Source: Endomicrobium sp. (lineage in GTDB: Bacteria > Elusimicrobiota > Endomicrobiia > Endomicrobiales > Endomicrobiaceae). Taken from it: a stretch of 14,195 nucleotides of DNA. The position numbers were made by a program, and so were the translations under genes. The notes beneath the pieces were generated by a model. It was not told the DNA's origin, did no database searches, and was given only the letters and a program-made list of their open reading frames with translations. Below, one piece after another: positions 1 to 8,793 of the stretch. Each line of letters begins with the position of its first letter. The first letter of the stretch is position 1. Location: the NCBI GenBank assembly GCA_031264425.1, contig JAISDY010000136.1, forward strand, positions 1-14,195, given 5' to 3'.

Positions 1-612
1 CAAATAGAAAACGATACTAAAGAGAAAGCTTCAGGCGTGTTGTTTATGGGAATGGGCGAGCCTACCCTTAATTTAAATAATATTGCTCTTGTTTTAAACT
101 CGTTGCTATCACATAAAGAGTTTGGCATAGGCAAAAGGCATATTACGCTTTCAAGTGTGGGAAATGTTCCGGCAATCAAGAAACTTGCAGATGATAATTT
201 CGGCATTCGTTTAGCTATTTCTTTACATGCGGTTGATGAAAAGCAAAGAAAGAAGCTGATTCCAAATAACTTTGGTTTTCAGATTGAAGATATATTAAAT
301 GCAGGCAAGTACTATCTTAAAAAAACGAAATCTCGGATTACAATAGAGTATATTTTATTCGGAAATATCAATGATTCTGCGGCAGATGCCCATAAACTTG
401 CAAGATTACTTAGACATCATGAGTTGTTGAATCCTAATGTTCAAGTAAATTTGATACCTTTTAATCCCATTGACGGAACTAACTTGCAAACGCCTCAAGA
501 AGAAACAATACAAAAGTTTAAAAATATTTTAAAGCTCAATGGGATTATAGTAAACATAAGGCAAGCAAAGGGCGCTGACATTAAAGCTGCCTGCGGTCAG
601 CTTGGATACTAA
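1..612 (+). CDS. rlmN: RlmN, 23S rRNA/tRNA adenine-C2 methyltransferase (3' part)
   Basis: This is the C-terminal ~203 residues of a radical-SAM methyltransferase of the RlmN/Cfr family; the 5' end lies before the window. RlmN methylates C2 of an adenine in 23S rRNA and in some tRNAs, using two SAM molecules and a methyl-carrying cysteine. Visible hallmarks are the GMGEP SAM-binding motif (codons 49-63), the stretch ITLSSVGNVPAI, AISLHA, and the C-terminal KGADIKAACGQLG. The cysteine there (codon 592-594) aligns with the methyl-carrying Cys355 of the E. coli enzyme. The CxxxCxxC cluster motif would lie upstream, outside the window. The protein ends soon after the catalytic cysteine, so it lacks the short tail seen in E. 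coli. Cfr is a possible paralogue, but RlmN is the default housekeeping call. It is separated from nusB by 188 bases and is probably a different transcript. Confidence 0.93.
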   Translation, partial: QIENDTKEKASGVLFMGMGEPTLNLNNIALVLNSLLSHKEFGIGKRHITLSSVGNVPAIKKLADDNFGIRLAISLHAVDEKQRKKLIPNNFGFQIEDILNAGKYYLKKTKSRITIEYILFGNINDSAADAHKLARLLRHHELLNPNVQVNLIPFNPIDGTNLQTPQEETIQKFKNILKLNGIIVNIRQAKGADIKAACGQLGY

Positions 613-651
613 TTTATAATCTTTTAAGAGCCAAGATACTATTGATTAGTC

Positions 652-693
652 AGAGTTGAATGTTTAGAAAAATTTTTTCTTGCATTCAACTTT
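652..693 (+). terminator. Long AT-rich stem-loop, possible rlmN terminator
   Basis: Bases 652-662 pair with 683-693 over 11 positions (ten Watson-Crick, one G-T), with the perfect core GTTGAATG/CATTCAAC. After a small 3x2 internal loop the stem continues as AGAAAA (666-671) with TTTTCT (675-680). T-rich sequence follows (691-699). It starts about 40 bases after the rlmN stop and lies before the likely nusB promoter, which fits an intrinsic terminator. The stem is AT-rich for a terminator, so a processing site, a structured leader or a small RNA element are alternatives. Confidence 0.45.
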
Positions 694-710
694 AATTTTA
701 TAGGAAAAAT

Positions 711-739
711 TTGAACGTCTAAACTGTTTTTTGTAAAAT
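711..739 (+). promoter_or_regulatory. Predicted sigma70-type promoter for nusB operon
   Basis: TTGAAC (711-716) and TAAAAT (734-739) are separated by exactly 17 bases, which matches a housekeeping promoter with one mismatch in -10 and one in -35. Transcription would begin near 745, giving a leader of about 55 bases before nusB. It sits just after the hairpin that may end the rlmN transcript. In AT-rich DNA such matches can occur by chance, so this is a prediction from spacing and position only. Confidence 0.5.
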
Positions 740-800
740 CTATCAAGAGATTGGAGTACAAAAATAGGATTTTTAGGCTATAAACGAGGTTTATGATTTT

Positions 801-1205
801 ATGGGTTCCAGAAGAGAGGCAAGAGAATGTTCTTTACAGATGCTTTATTTATTTGACAATTGCAACGCTTCGGTTGATACCGTTTGCGACGCTTTTGAAG
901 GCGCTATGCCAAAAGACGAAATTTACAGAGATTTCGCCGTAGGATTGTTTAAGGGAGTTTGCAATAAAAAGGAAGAAATAGACGCTCTTATTAAAAAATA
1001 CGCTAAAAATTGGGAGTTGGACAGAATGGCTGTTGTTGACCGCAATATAATACGTTTGGCGGCTTACGAGATAATTGCTACGCCTACGACTCCAATTAAC
1101 GTTGTGATAGATGAAGCTGTAGAAATATCAAAGCGATATTCCACAAAGGATTCAAGTAAGTTTGTAAACGGCATATTGGACAAGCTAAAAGTAGTAAGGG
1201 CTTAA
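801..1205 (+). CDS. nusB: NusB transcription antitermination factor
   Basis: This 134-residue protein has the length and sequence of NusB (E. coli 139). NusB binds the boxA RNA element with NusE (ribosomal protein S10) and helps RNA polymerase read through rRNA operons. The N-terminal RREARECSLQMLY (residues 4-16) is the family's RNA-binding start. The second half has VDRNIIRLAAYEI (79-91), PINVVIDEAVEISKRY (98-113) and SSKFVNGILDKL (118-129), the conserved helical bundle core. The ATG at 801 follows GAGG at 786-789 with a rather long spacing of 11. No other start exists, since an in-frame TAG lies at 774-776. An ATG at 793 is in another frame. It is probably the first gene of the run that follows, with ligA starting 50 bases later. 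Confidence 0.95.
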   Translation: MGSRREARECSLQMLYLFDNCNASVDTVCDAFEGAMPKDEIYRDFAVGLFKGVCNKKEEIDALIKKYAKNWELDRMAVVDRNIIRLAAYEIIATPTTPINVVIDEAVEISKRYSTKDSSKFVNGILDKLKVVRA

Positions 1206-1246
1206 TTTCTTACCTCTACTTGGATTATTTACCTACAAAAATCTAA

Positions 1247-3960
<2,714 letters not shown>

Positions 3961-3962
3961 GC

Positions 3963-5009
3963 ATGGCAAGCAAAGTATATTTTCTTCCTTGGCACAGGAT
4001 AAACGAACTTTATAAATTTTTAAAAGCCGTAAGAGTTTTTAATCACGTAAAATCTAGAAATTTTATTGCCATAAAAATGCATTTTGGTGAAGATGGCAAC
4101 AAAGGTTATATTAAACCTGAATATGTTTCTCAAATAGTAAAAATTATAAGAGAAAAGACAGCGTATCCATATTTAACTGACGCAAGCACAATTTATGTGG
4201 GCAAACGTTCCGATGCGTACCATCATCTCTTGATTGCCAATAAGCATGGATTCAATATTGATTCTTGCGGTTGTCCTATAATTATAGCCGACGCTTTGCG
4301 CGGAAATGCCGAAACAAAAATTGAAATTAATTTAAAGCATTTTGAACAAGTGACAATTGCCTACGATATTTATAATGCCGATGGTTTTATGTTTTTAAGC
4401 CACTTTAAAGGGCATGAGATAACAGGTTTCGGAGGAGCTTTAAAAAATATAGGCATGGGCTGCGGGAGTAAAGCTGGCAAATATGCAATGCACCATTCTT
4501 CTCAGCTGACTCTAAATAATAAGCATTGTATAGGTTGTGGAAACTGCGTAAAGCATTGCTACCAGAAGGCATTGTCTCTTTTAAATAAAAAAGTTGTAAT
4601 GGATAAAACAAAGTGTGCTGGCTGCGGGCAATGTATAGTAAATTGTGCGTTTAAAGTATTTAAACTAAATTGGAATGAAGATCCTACTACAATCCAAGAA
4701 AAAATAGTTGAGTATGCCTATGGAGTTTTAAAGAATAAGAAAGCGACTTATGTAAATTTCTTAAATCATATAAGTAAGTTTTGCGACTGTTTTTCTTTGC
4801 TTAAGAACAATCCTCTTATGGAAGATGTGGGTATAGTCGCAGGCGTGGATCCGGTTGCTGTAGATCAAGCAAGTTATGACTTGGTAAATAAAGCTTACGG
4901 AAAAAATTTCTTCAAAAAGATATATCCTGAAATTGATCCCACCATACAGTTGGCGTATGCGCAAGAACTGGGTTTAGGCGCGCGCAATTACGAGCTTGTA
5001 AATTATTAG
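3963..5009 (+). CDS. DUF362 protein with two [4Fe-4S] ferredoxin motifs
   Basis: This 348-residue protein has an N-terminal and C-terminal DUF362 region split by a bacterial-type ferredoxin insert. The ferredoxin part has two classic CxxCxxCxxxC clusters: Cys189/192/195/199 and Cys218/221/224/228. DUF362 blocks are visible in AIKMHFGEDGNKGYI (36-50), LTDASTIYVGKR (71-82), SHFKGHEITGFGGALKNIGMG (two adjoining pieces, 146-166) and VAGVDPVAVDQASYD (292-306). No signal peptide or membrane segment is seen, so it should be cytosolic. The family is common in anaerobes; its reaction is unknown, though electron transfer through the two clusters is a fair inference. The start at 3963 follows the previous stop by two bases, with GAGGTAA (3954-3960) as ribosome-binding site. 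Its presence among RNA and DNA genes gives no clear clue to function. Confidence 0.88.
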   Translation: MASKVYFLPWHRINELYKFLKAVRVFNHVKSRNFIAIKMHFGEDGNKGYIKPEYVSQIVKIIREKTAYPYLTDASTIYVGKRSDAYHHLLIANKHGFNIDSCGCPIIIADALRGNAETKIEINLKHFEQVTIAYDIYNADGFMFLSHFKGHEITGFGGALKNIGMGCGSKAGKYAMHHSSQLTLNNKHCIGCGNCVKHCYQKALSLLNKKVVMDKTKCAGCGQCIVNCAFKVFKLNWNEDPTTIQEKIVEYAYGVLKNKKATYVNFLNHISKFCDCFSLLKNNPLMEDVGIVAGVDPVAVDQASYDLVNKAYGKNFFKKIYPEIDPTIQLAYAQELGLGARNYELVNY

Positions 5010-5010
5010 A

Positions 5011-5640
5011 ATGAAAATTATAAAGATAGATAAAGTAAAATTTAAAAAGAATACTTTTAAAATATTTTTTGAAAACAATGATAGTGTGATTGTTTTAGCC
5101 GATAGTATTGTTAAATTTGGTCTTAAAGTAGGCAGAGATCTCGCTAATAAAGAATATAAAGAAGTTATGTCTTATGATAAATCTAACAGAATAATGTCTG
5201 ACGCATTGGCTTTGGTTGCTTTAAGATCTTACAGTTCAAGAGGATTGCAGGAAAAACTCTTACAAAAAGGCTATGATAAAGATATGGCTTTGAATGTTGT
5301 TAATAGACTTAAAGAATTGAATTATATAAACGATGATAGGTTTTCAAAAAATTATGCTATTTATTTATCTCAGAAAGGCAAGGGGGAGTTTGCAATTAAA
5401 GGCGAGTTGGAAAAGCAGGGCATAGATAAGGTTTTAATAATGGAAGCTCTTGATGAAGTGAAATTTCAAGAAGAACCTTATGAGCAGATTGTTAAAATGA
5501 TGCGTTCAAAATTTAAAAATTTTAAATGGAAAGACAAAAGCGAAGTAAGAAGGGCTGCGGCATTTTTTTTAAGAAGAGGTTTTTCTTCAGAAAATATAGC
5601 GAAAGCGTTTAGAGAATACAAAAATATCTCTATTGATTAA
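5011..5640 (+). CDS. recX: RecX, regulatory protein of RecA
   Basis: RecX binds within the RecA filament groove and modulates strand exchange and the SOS response. This 209-residue protein shows the three tandem three-helix repeats of the family. Repeat 1 (about 62-106) has YSSRGLQEKLLQKGY. Repeat 2 (about 107-152) has INDDRFSKNYAIYLSQKGKG and the GELEKQGID end. Repeat 3 (about 153-203) has RRAAAFFLRRGFSSENI. An N-terminal beta-rich extension of about 60 residues precedes them, as in longer RecX proteins of Firmicutes and other phyla. The gene starts one base after the preceding stop and lacks a clear ribosome-binding site, so it probably depends on translational coupling. recA is not nearby; recX is often, but not always, next to it. 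Confidence 0.88.
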   Translation: MKIIKIDKVKFKKNTFKIFFENNDSVIVLADSIVKFGLKVGRDLANKEYKEVMSYDKSNRIMSDALALVALRSYSSRGLQEKLLQKGYDKDMALNVVNRLKELNYINDDRFSKNYAIYLSQKGKGEFAIKGELEKQGIDKVLIMEALDEVKFQEEPYEQIVKMMRSKFKNFKWKDKSEVRRAAAFFLRRGFSSENIAKAFREYKNISID

Positions 5641-5645
5641 ACAAC

Positions 5646-5654
5646 AGGAGAAGG
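5646..5654 (+). promoter_or_regulatory. Ribosome-binding site setting the purH start
   Basis: AGGAGAAGG lies two bases before the ATG at 5657; the AGGAG core (5646-5650) is spaced 6 bases from it. It falls after the recX stop and supports ATG 5657 over the upstream in-frame TTG at 5633. Confidence 0.75.
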
Positions 5655-5656
5655 TA

Positions 5657-7213
5657 ATGAGTACGGCGTTGATTAGCATTTCGGACAAAACAGGCATTGT
5701 GGAGTTTGCAAAGGAATTAAAAAATTTAGGTTGGGATATAATTTCCAGTGGTGGTACGGCAAAAACTTTAAAAGAAAATTCTATTGACTGCAAAGAAATA
5801 TCCGAAGTTACCGGATTCCCGGAAATTTTAGACGGTAGAGTAAAGACGCTTAATCCGAAAATTCATGGCGGAATACTCGCTATAAGAAATAAAAATGAGC
5901 ATATAAAGCAGTTGCAAAAATATGATATTGGCGCTATAGATATGGTTGTAGTAAATTTGTATCCATTTGAAGAAACAATAAACAAAATCCCTAAACCTGA
6001 AGACAAAAAAATAGCTCAAGATGTTATAGAAAATATAGATATCGGTGGGGTGGCTTTGCTTAGAGCAGCGGCAAAAAACTATAAAGACGTTATGGTTGTT
6101 TGCGATTCAAAAGACTATTCTGGCATTGTTGATAATTTAAAAAGCAAATCTGTAAATGAAGAGTTAAAATTAAATTTGGCTGCAAAAGCTTTTCGTCACA
6201 CGGCTTACTACGACTCTTTAATTTCAAATTATTTAACTTATGAAAAGTTTCCTACGCAGGCGTCTATACCTTTAAAAAAGTTATCCGGTCTTAGATACGG
6301 CGAAAATCCTCATCAAGAAGCCGCGTTGTATTCAAACGGTACGGAAGCGAATAAGCCTATAGTAATATCTGCAAAACAAATCCATGGAAAAGAACTGTCG
6401 TACAATAATTATTTAGATTTGGAATCAGCATGGAGGCTTGTTCATGAATTTGACGCGCCTGCTTGCGCTATTGTCAAACACAACAATCCTTGCGGTTGCG
6501 CTGAGGGGAGCCATATAAAAGATGCGTATTTAAAAGCCTTGTCTTGCGATCCCATAAGTGCTTTTGGCGGCATAATAGCTTTTAATAAGCATGTTGAAGA
6601 AGATACTGCGGAAGAAATAAGCAAGCTGTTTGTGGAGTGTGTTATAGCTCCGGATTATTCTAAAAACGCTTTGGATATTTTAACCCGTAAGAAAAATATA
6701 AGATTGTTAATTCAAGAGATACCTTACAAAGAAGATAAAAATATTGTTGAATACAGAATGATGTCTTATGGTATGCTCGCTCAGGATAGAGACAATCTTT
6801 TATCGGCTGAAATAAAGCCCATGACAAGACGTCAACCGACAAAAGAAGAAAATGACACCTTAAATTTTGCTTGGAAAATTGCAAAACATGTTAAGTCTAA
6901 CACTATTATTTTAGCTAGGGGCAGACAAACAGTGGGTATTGGAGCCGGACAGATGAGTCGTATAGACTCTTTAAAAATTGCCGTTGAAAAAATGAAATAT
7001 GTAAATCACACGTTAGATGAGAAGAAATTTCCCCTTGTTTTAGCGTCGGATGCTTTTTTCCCTTTTCCCGATGTGGTTGAAGAGTCTGCCAAGGTGGGAG
7101 TTACGGCTATAATTCAACCCGGCGGTTCAATAAGAGACGAGGATTCTGTTAAAGCCGCGGATGGTAGAAATATGGCTATGGTGGCTACCGGCGTTCGTCA
7201 TTTTAAACATTAA
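5657..7213 (+). CDS. purH: PurH, bifunctional AICAR transformylase/IMP cyclohydrolase
   Basis: This 518-residue enzyme (E. coli 529) catalyses the last two steps of de novo IMP synthesis: formylation of AICAR by 10-formyl-THF, then ring closure. The N-terminal cyclohydrolase domain (1 to about 195) shows ISISDKTGIVEFAK, SSGGTAKTL, the LDGRVKTLNPKIHGGIL block (58-74) and VVNLYPFEETI. The transformylase domain has LRYGENPHQEAALY, KHNNPCG (274-280, with the catalytic Lys-His pair), DPISAFGGIIAFN, GIGAGQMSRIDS and the C-terminal QPGGSIRDEDSVKAADG with ATGVRHFKH. All key motifs are intact. I place the start at ATG 5657 because a good ribosome-binding site lies just before it and SALISISDKTG-type starts are typical. 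A TTG at 5633 would overlap recX. A gap of 16 bases separates it from recX. Confidence 0.97.
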   Translation: MSTALISISDKTGIVEFAKELKNLGWDIISSGGTAKTLKENSIDCKEISEVTGFPEILDGRVKTLNPKIHGGILAIRNKNEHIKQLQKYDIGAIDMVVVNLYPFEETINKIPKPEDKKIAQDVIENIDIGGVALLRAAAKNYKDVMVVCDSKDYSGIVDNLKSKSVNEELKLNLAAKAFRHTAYYDSLISNYLTYEKFPTQASIPLKKLSGLRYGENPHQEAALYSNGTEANKPIVISAKQIHGKELSYNNYLDLESAWRLVHEFDAPACAIVKHNNPCGCAEGSHIKDAYLKALSCDPISAFGGIIAFNKHVEEDTAEEISKLFVECVIAPDYSKNALDILTRKKNIRLLIQEIPYKEDKNIVEYRMMSYGMLAQDRDNLLSAEIKPMTRRQPTKEENDTLNFAWKIAKHVKSNTIILARGRQTVGIGAGQMSRIDSLKIAVEKMKYVNHTLDEKKFPLVLASDAFFPFPDVVEESAKVGVTAIIQPGGSIRDEDSVKAADGRNMAMVATGVRHFKH

Positions 7214-7217
7214 ATTA

Positions 7218-7238
7218 CGTAAAAGCATGTTTTTTACG
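7218..7238 (+). repeat. Small inverted repeat after purH
   Basis: CGTAAAA (7218-7224) and TTTTACG (7232-7238) are perfect complements around a 7-base loop, four bases after the purH stop. No T tract follows and the next ribosome-binding site begins at 7241, so it is not a convincing terminator. It may protect the purH mRNA 3' end, weaken read-through, or be chance. Confidence 0.3.
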
Positions 7239-7240
7239 AC

Positions 7241-7246
7241 AAGGAG
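7241..7246 (+). promoter_or_regulatory. Ribosome-binding site for the secreted protein
   Basis: AAGGAG with an 8-base spacer precedes ATG 7255. It overlaps the in-frame GTG at 7246, which rules that codon out as the start. Confidence 0.75.
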
Positions 7247-7254
7247 TGTTGATT

Positions 7255-7959
7255 ATGAAGAAGTTTCTAGCGATTTCAATATTACTGTCGTTAGCGGTGT
7301 GCGTTTTTTCTGATAATGTGTCGGCAAGAAGAAGAGGTCATTTTAAGATAGTGCATGTTATCTATCCTGCCAATCATTACTGGGATTGGGATAGTGATCC
7401 CATATATTGGTACCCTGATCAAGTTGACGGCGATTTTTATTACAGCTATGCAAGTTATAGTAATTATGAAACTGAAAGAAGTAGGACTAATACAGCGTTG
7501 AATGAAATAGAGCTTCTTGAGAAAAGAAAAGCTGAATCTGAAAAGGCTAAAAAAGAACTAACGAAAGTAAAAATTACAGAAGCTAACTTCTATAAACAAT
7601 ATAGTACTGACGCTCCTGCTCTTTCTACGGCTGAGATTACTTTGAAAAATAATTCAAACTATAAGATTACAGCCGTATTTTTCAGAGGAAAGCTGACTAC
7701 GCCAAAGACCGGCAGGATTTTAATAGACGGAGATTTTAAGTGTGATTTGCCTGAACCGCTGAATCCGGGAGCGGAAAATATTTATGAAATAGCTTTGAAT
7801 GATTTTGTAGGTTGGGCTAAAGTAAAAGTTTCCGATACCACCAAATTTGACGTTTCTATAATTGGGCTAGGCACAAGCGACGGGACAGTTTATGTGAGTG
7901 CTTTTTCAAACAACGATCAAAAAAGATTGGATACTTTAAAGAAAAAATATATTGACTAA
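7255..7959 (+). CDS. Secreted protein of unknown function, aromatic-rich N-terminus
   Basis: I do not recognise this 234-residue protein. It begins with a clear Sec signal peptide: MKK, a hydrophobic core to about residue 18, and a likely signal peptidase I site after Ala24 (NVSA, then RRR). The mature protein has three parts. Residues 25 to about 73 are basic at first and then very rich in aromatic and acidic residues (HYWDWDSDPIYWYPD; DFYYSYASYSNYE). Residues about 80-104 are a charged helix, probably coiled coil (LNEIELLEKRKAESEKAKK). Residues about 105-220 look like a beta-sandwich, with alternating strands such as STAEITLKNNSNYKITAVFF and DFVGWAKVKV. The C-terminal part recalls small Ig-like or FxLYD-like domains of bacterial envelope proteins, but that is only an impression. 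It lies between purH and lipA with 3 bases to lipA. It is expected in the periplasm or outer surface. Confidence 0.85.
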   Translation: MKKFLAISILLSLAVCVFSDNVSARRRGHFKIVHVIYPANHYWDWDSDPIYWYPDQVDGDFYYSYASYSNYETERSRTNTALNEIELLEKRKAESEKAKKELTKVKITEANFYKQYSTDAPALSTAEITLKNNSNYKITAVFFRGKLTTPKTGRILIDGDFKCDLPEPLNPGAENIYEIALNDFVGWAKVKVSDTTKFDVSIIGLGTSDGTVYVSAFSNNDQKRLDTLKKKYID

Positions 7960-7962
7960 AAG

Positions 7963-8784
7963 ATGATACAAGAGAAAAAAAAGATTACAATTGCCGATAT
8001 AACGGCTTTGAAAAAAGACTTTAGGGCTAAAGGACTAAATACCGTTTGTCAAAGCGCCAAGTGTCCAAATATCGGCGAATGTTTTAAAAATAAAACGGTG
8101 ACATTTTTAATACTTGGAAAAAACTGTACGAGAAAATGCGCTTTTTGCGCTGTGGAAAAATATAACCCGGAACCGGTTGATACGAATGAGCCTTATAAAA
8201 TTGCAAAAACAATAAAAAAATTTGGGCTTTCTTACAGCGTTATAACATCGGTAACAAGGGACGATTTGCGTGACGGCGGAGCGGGTCATTTTGTAAAGAC
8301 AGTAAATGAAATAAAGCTAGTTCTTCCCAATGCCAAAGTGGAAGTTCTTGTGCCGGATTTTTTAGGCAAGACAGAACTTATAGACATTGTTTTAGTTTCA
8401 AAACCGGATGTTTTTTCTCATAATTTAGAAACAGTTCCATATTTATACGATGCCGTAAGAAAAGGTGCGGATTATAAGCGCTCTATGAAAGTTTTAAAGC
8501 ACGCAAAAAATGCGGGCTTTAAAGTCAAAACGGGAATAATGTTGGGTTTAGGTGAAACTGAACGGCAGCTGTTTGATACTATTAAAGACGTAAAAGATAC
8601 GGGAATTGATATTCTTACTATAGGGCAATATCTTGCTCCAACAAAAAAGCATTATTCCGTTGTTAAAGAATATAGAACTGAAGAATTTCAAAAGATACGA
8701 GATTTTGCTCTTTCAGTCGGTATAAAGCGGGTAGTTTCAGGAAGATATGTTCGCAGTTCGTATTTGGCGGAAGAATATTTTTAG
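7963..8784 (+). CDS. lipA: Lipoyl synthase LipA (divergent, short N-terminus)
   Basis: LipA is a radical-SAM enzyme that inserts two sulfurs into octanoyl groups on carrier proteins to form lipoyl cofactor. Both cluster motifs are present: the auxiliary CX4CX5C (Cys29, Cys34, Cys40) and the radical-SAM CX3CX2C (Cys55, Cys59, Cys62). Other family blocks are SVTRDDLRDGGAGHF, HNLETV, GIMLGLGET and IGQYLAPTKKH. The C-terminal VRSSY (263-267) supplies the serine that binds the auxiliary cluster. At 273 residues it is shorter than most (about 290-320). The N-terminus lacks the KPxWL segment that usually precedes the first cysteine. The C-terminal block reads SGRYVRSSYLAEEY instead of the usual GPxVRSSYHA. 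The preceding in-frame stop (7957-7959) excludes a longer start. No lipB or lipoyl acceptor gene is in the window, and no strong ribosome-binding site is seen. Confidence 0.92.
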   Translation: MIQEKKKITIADITALKKDFRAKGLNTVCQSAKCPNIGECFKNKTVTFLILGKNCTRKCAFCAVEKYNPEPVDTNEPYKIAKTIKKFGLSYSVITSVTRDDLRDGGAGHFVKTVNEIKLVLPNAKVEVLVPDFLGKTELIDIVLVSKPDVFSHNLETVPYLYDAVRKGADYKRSMKVLKHAKNAGFKVKTGIMLGLGETERQLFDTIKDVKDTGIDILTIGQYLAPTKKHYSVVKEYRTEEFQKIRDFALSVGIKRVVSGRYVRSSYLAEEYF

Positions 8785-8787
8785 AGG
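8783..8787 (+). promoter_or_regulatory. Ribosome-binding site for TTG-initiated mfd
   Basis: AGAGG overlaps the lipA stop and lies 6 bases before TTG 8794. This supports a TTG start for mfd, since the first in-frame ATG is only at residue 143. Confidence 0.65.
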
Positions 8788-8793
8788 TGTTTT

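Noticed and set aside
615..620. Perfect TATAAT just after rlmN
   Set aside because: There is no -35 hexamer at 16-18 bases upstream and no extended -10; such matches are expected in AT-rich DNA, and the hairpin lies directly downstream.
619..632. boxA-like sequence (TCTTTTAAGAG) ahead of nusB, suggesting NusB self-regulation
   Set aside because: It differs from the boxA core by an extra T and other bases, and lies upstream of the predicted promoter, so it would not be in the nusB leader.
5633..5656. Longer purH beginning at TTG 5633
   Set aside because: It would overlap the end of recX and place the ribosome-binding site inside the coding region; ATG 5657 has the proper site and the usual family start.
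7218..7238. Terminator between purH and the secreted protein
   Set aside because: The 7-base stem is AT-rich and is not followed by a T tract; kept only as a low-confidence inverted repeat.
7291..7302. Possible lipobox (LAVC, residues 13-16) in the secreted protein
   Set aside because: Val at the position before Cys is unusual for signal peptidase II and the hydrophobic core continues past it; a type I site after Ala24 fits better.
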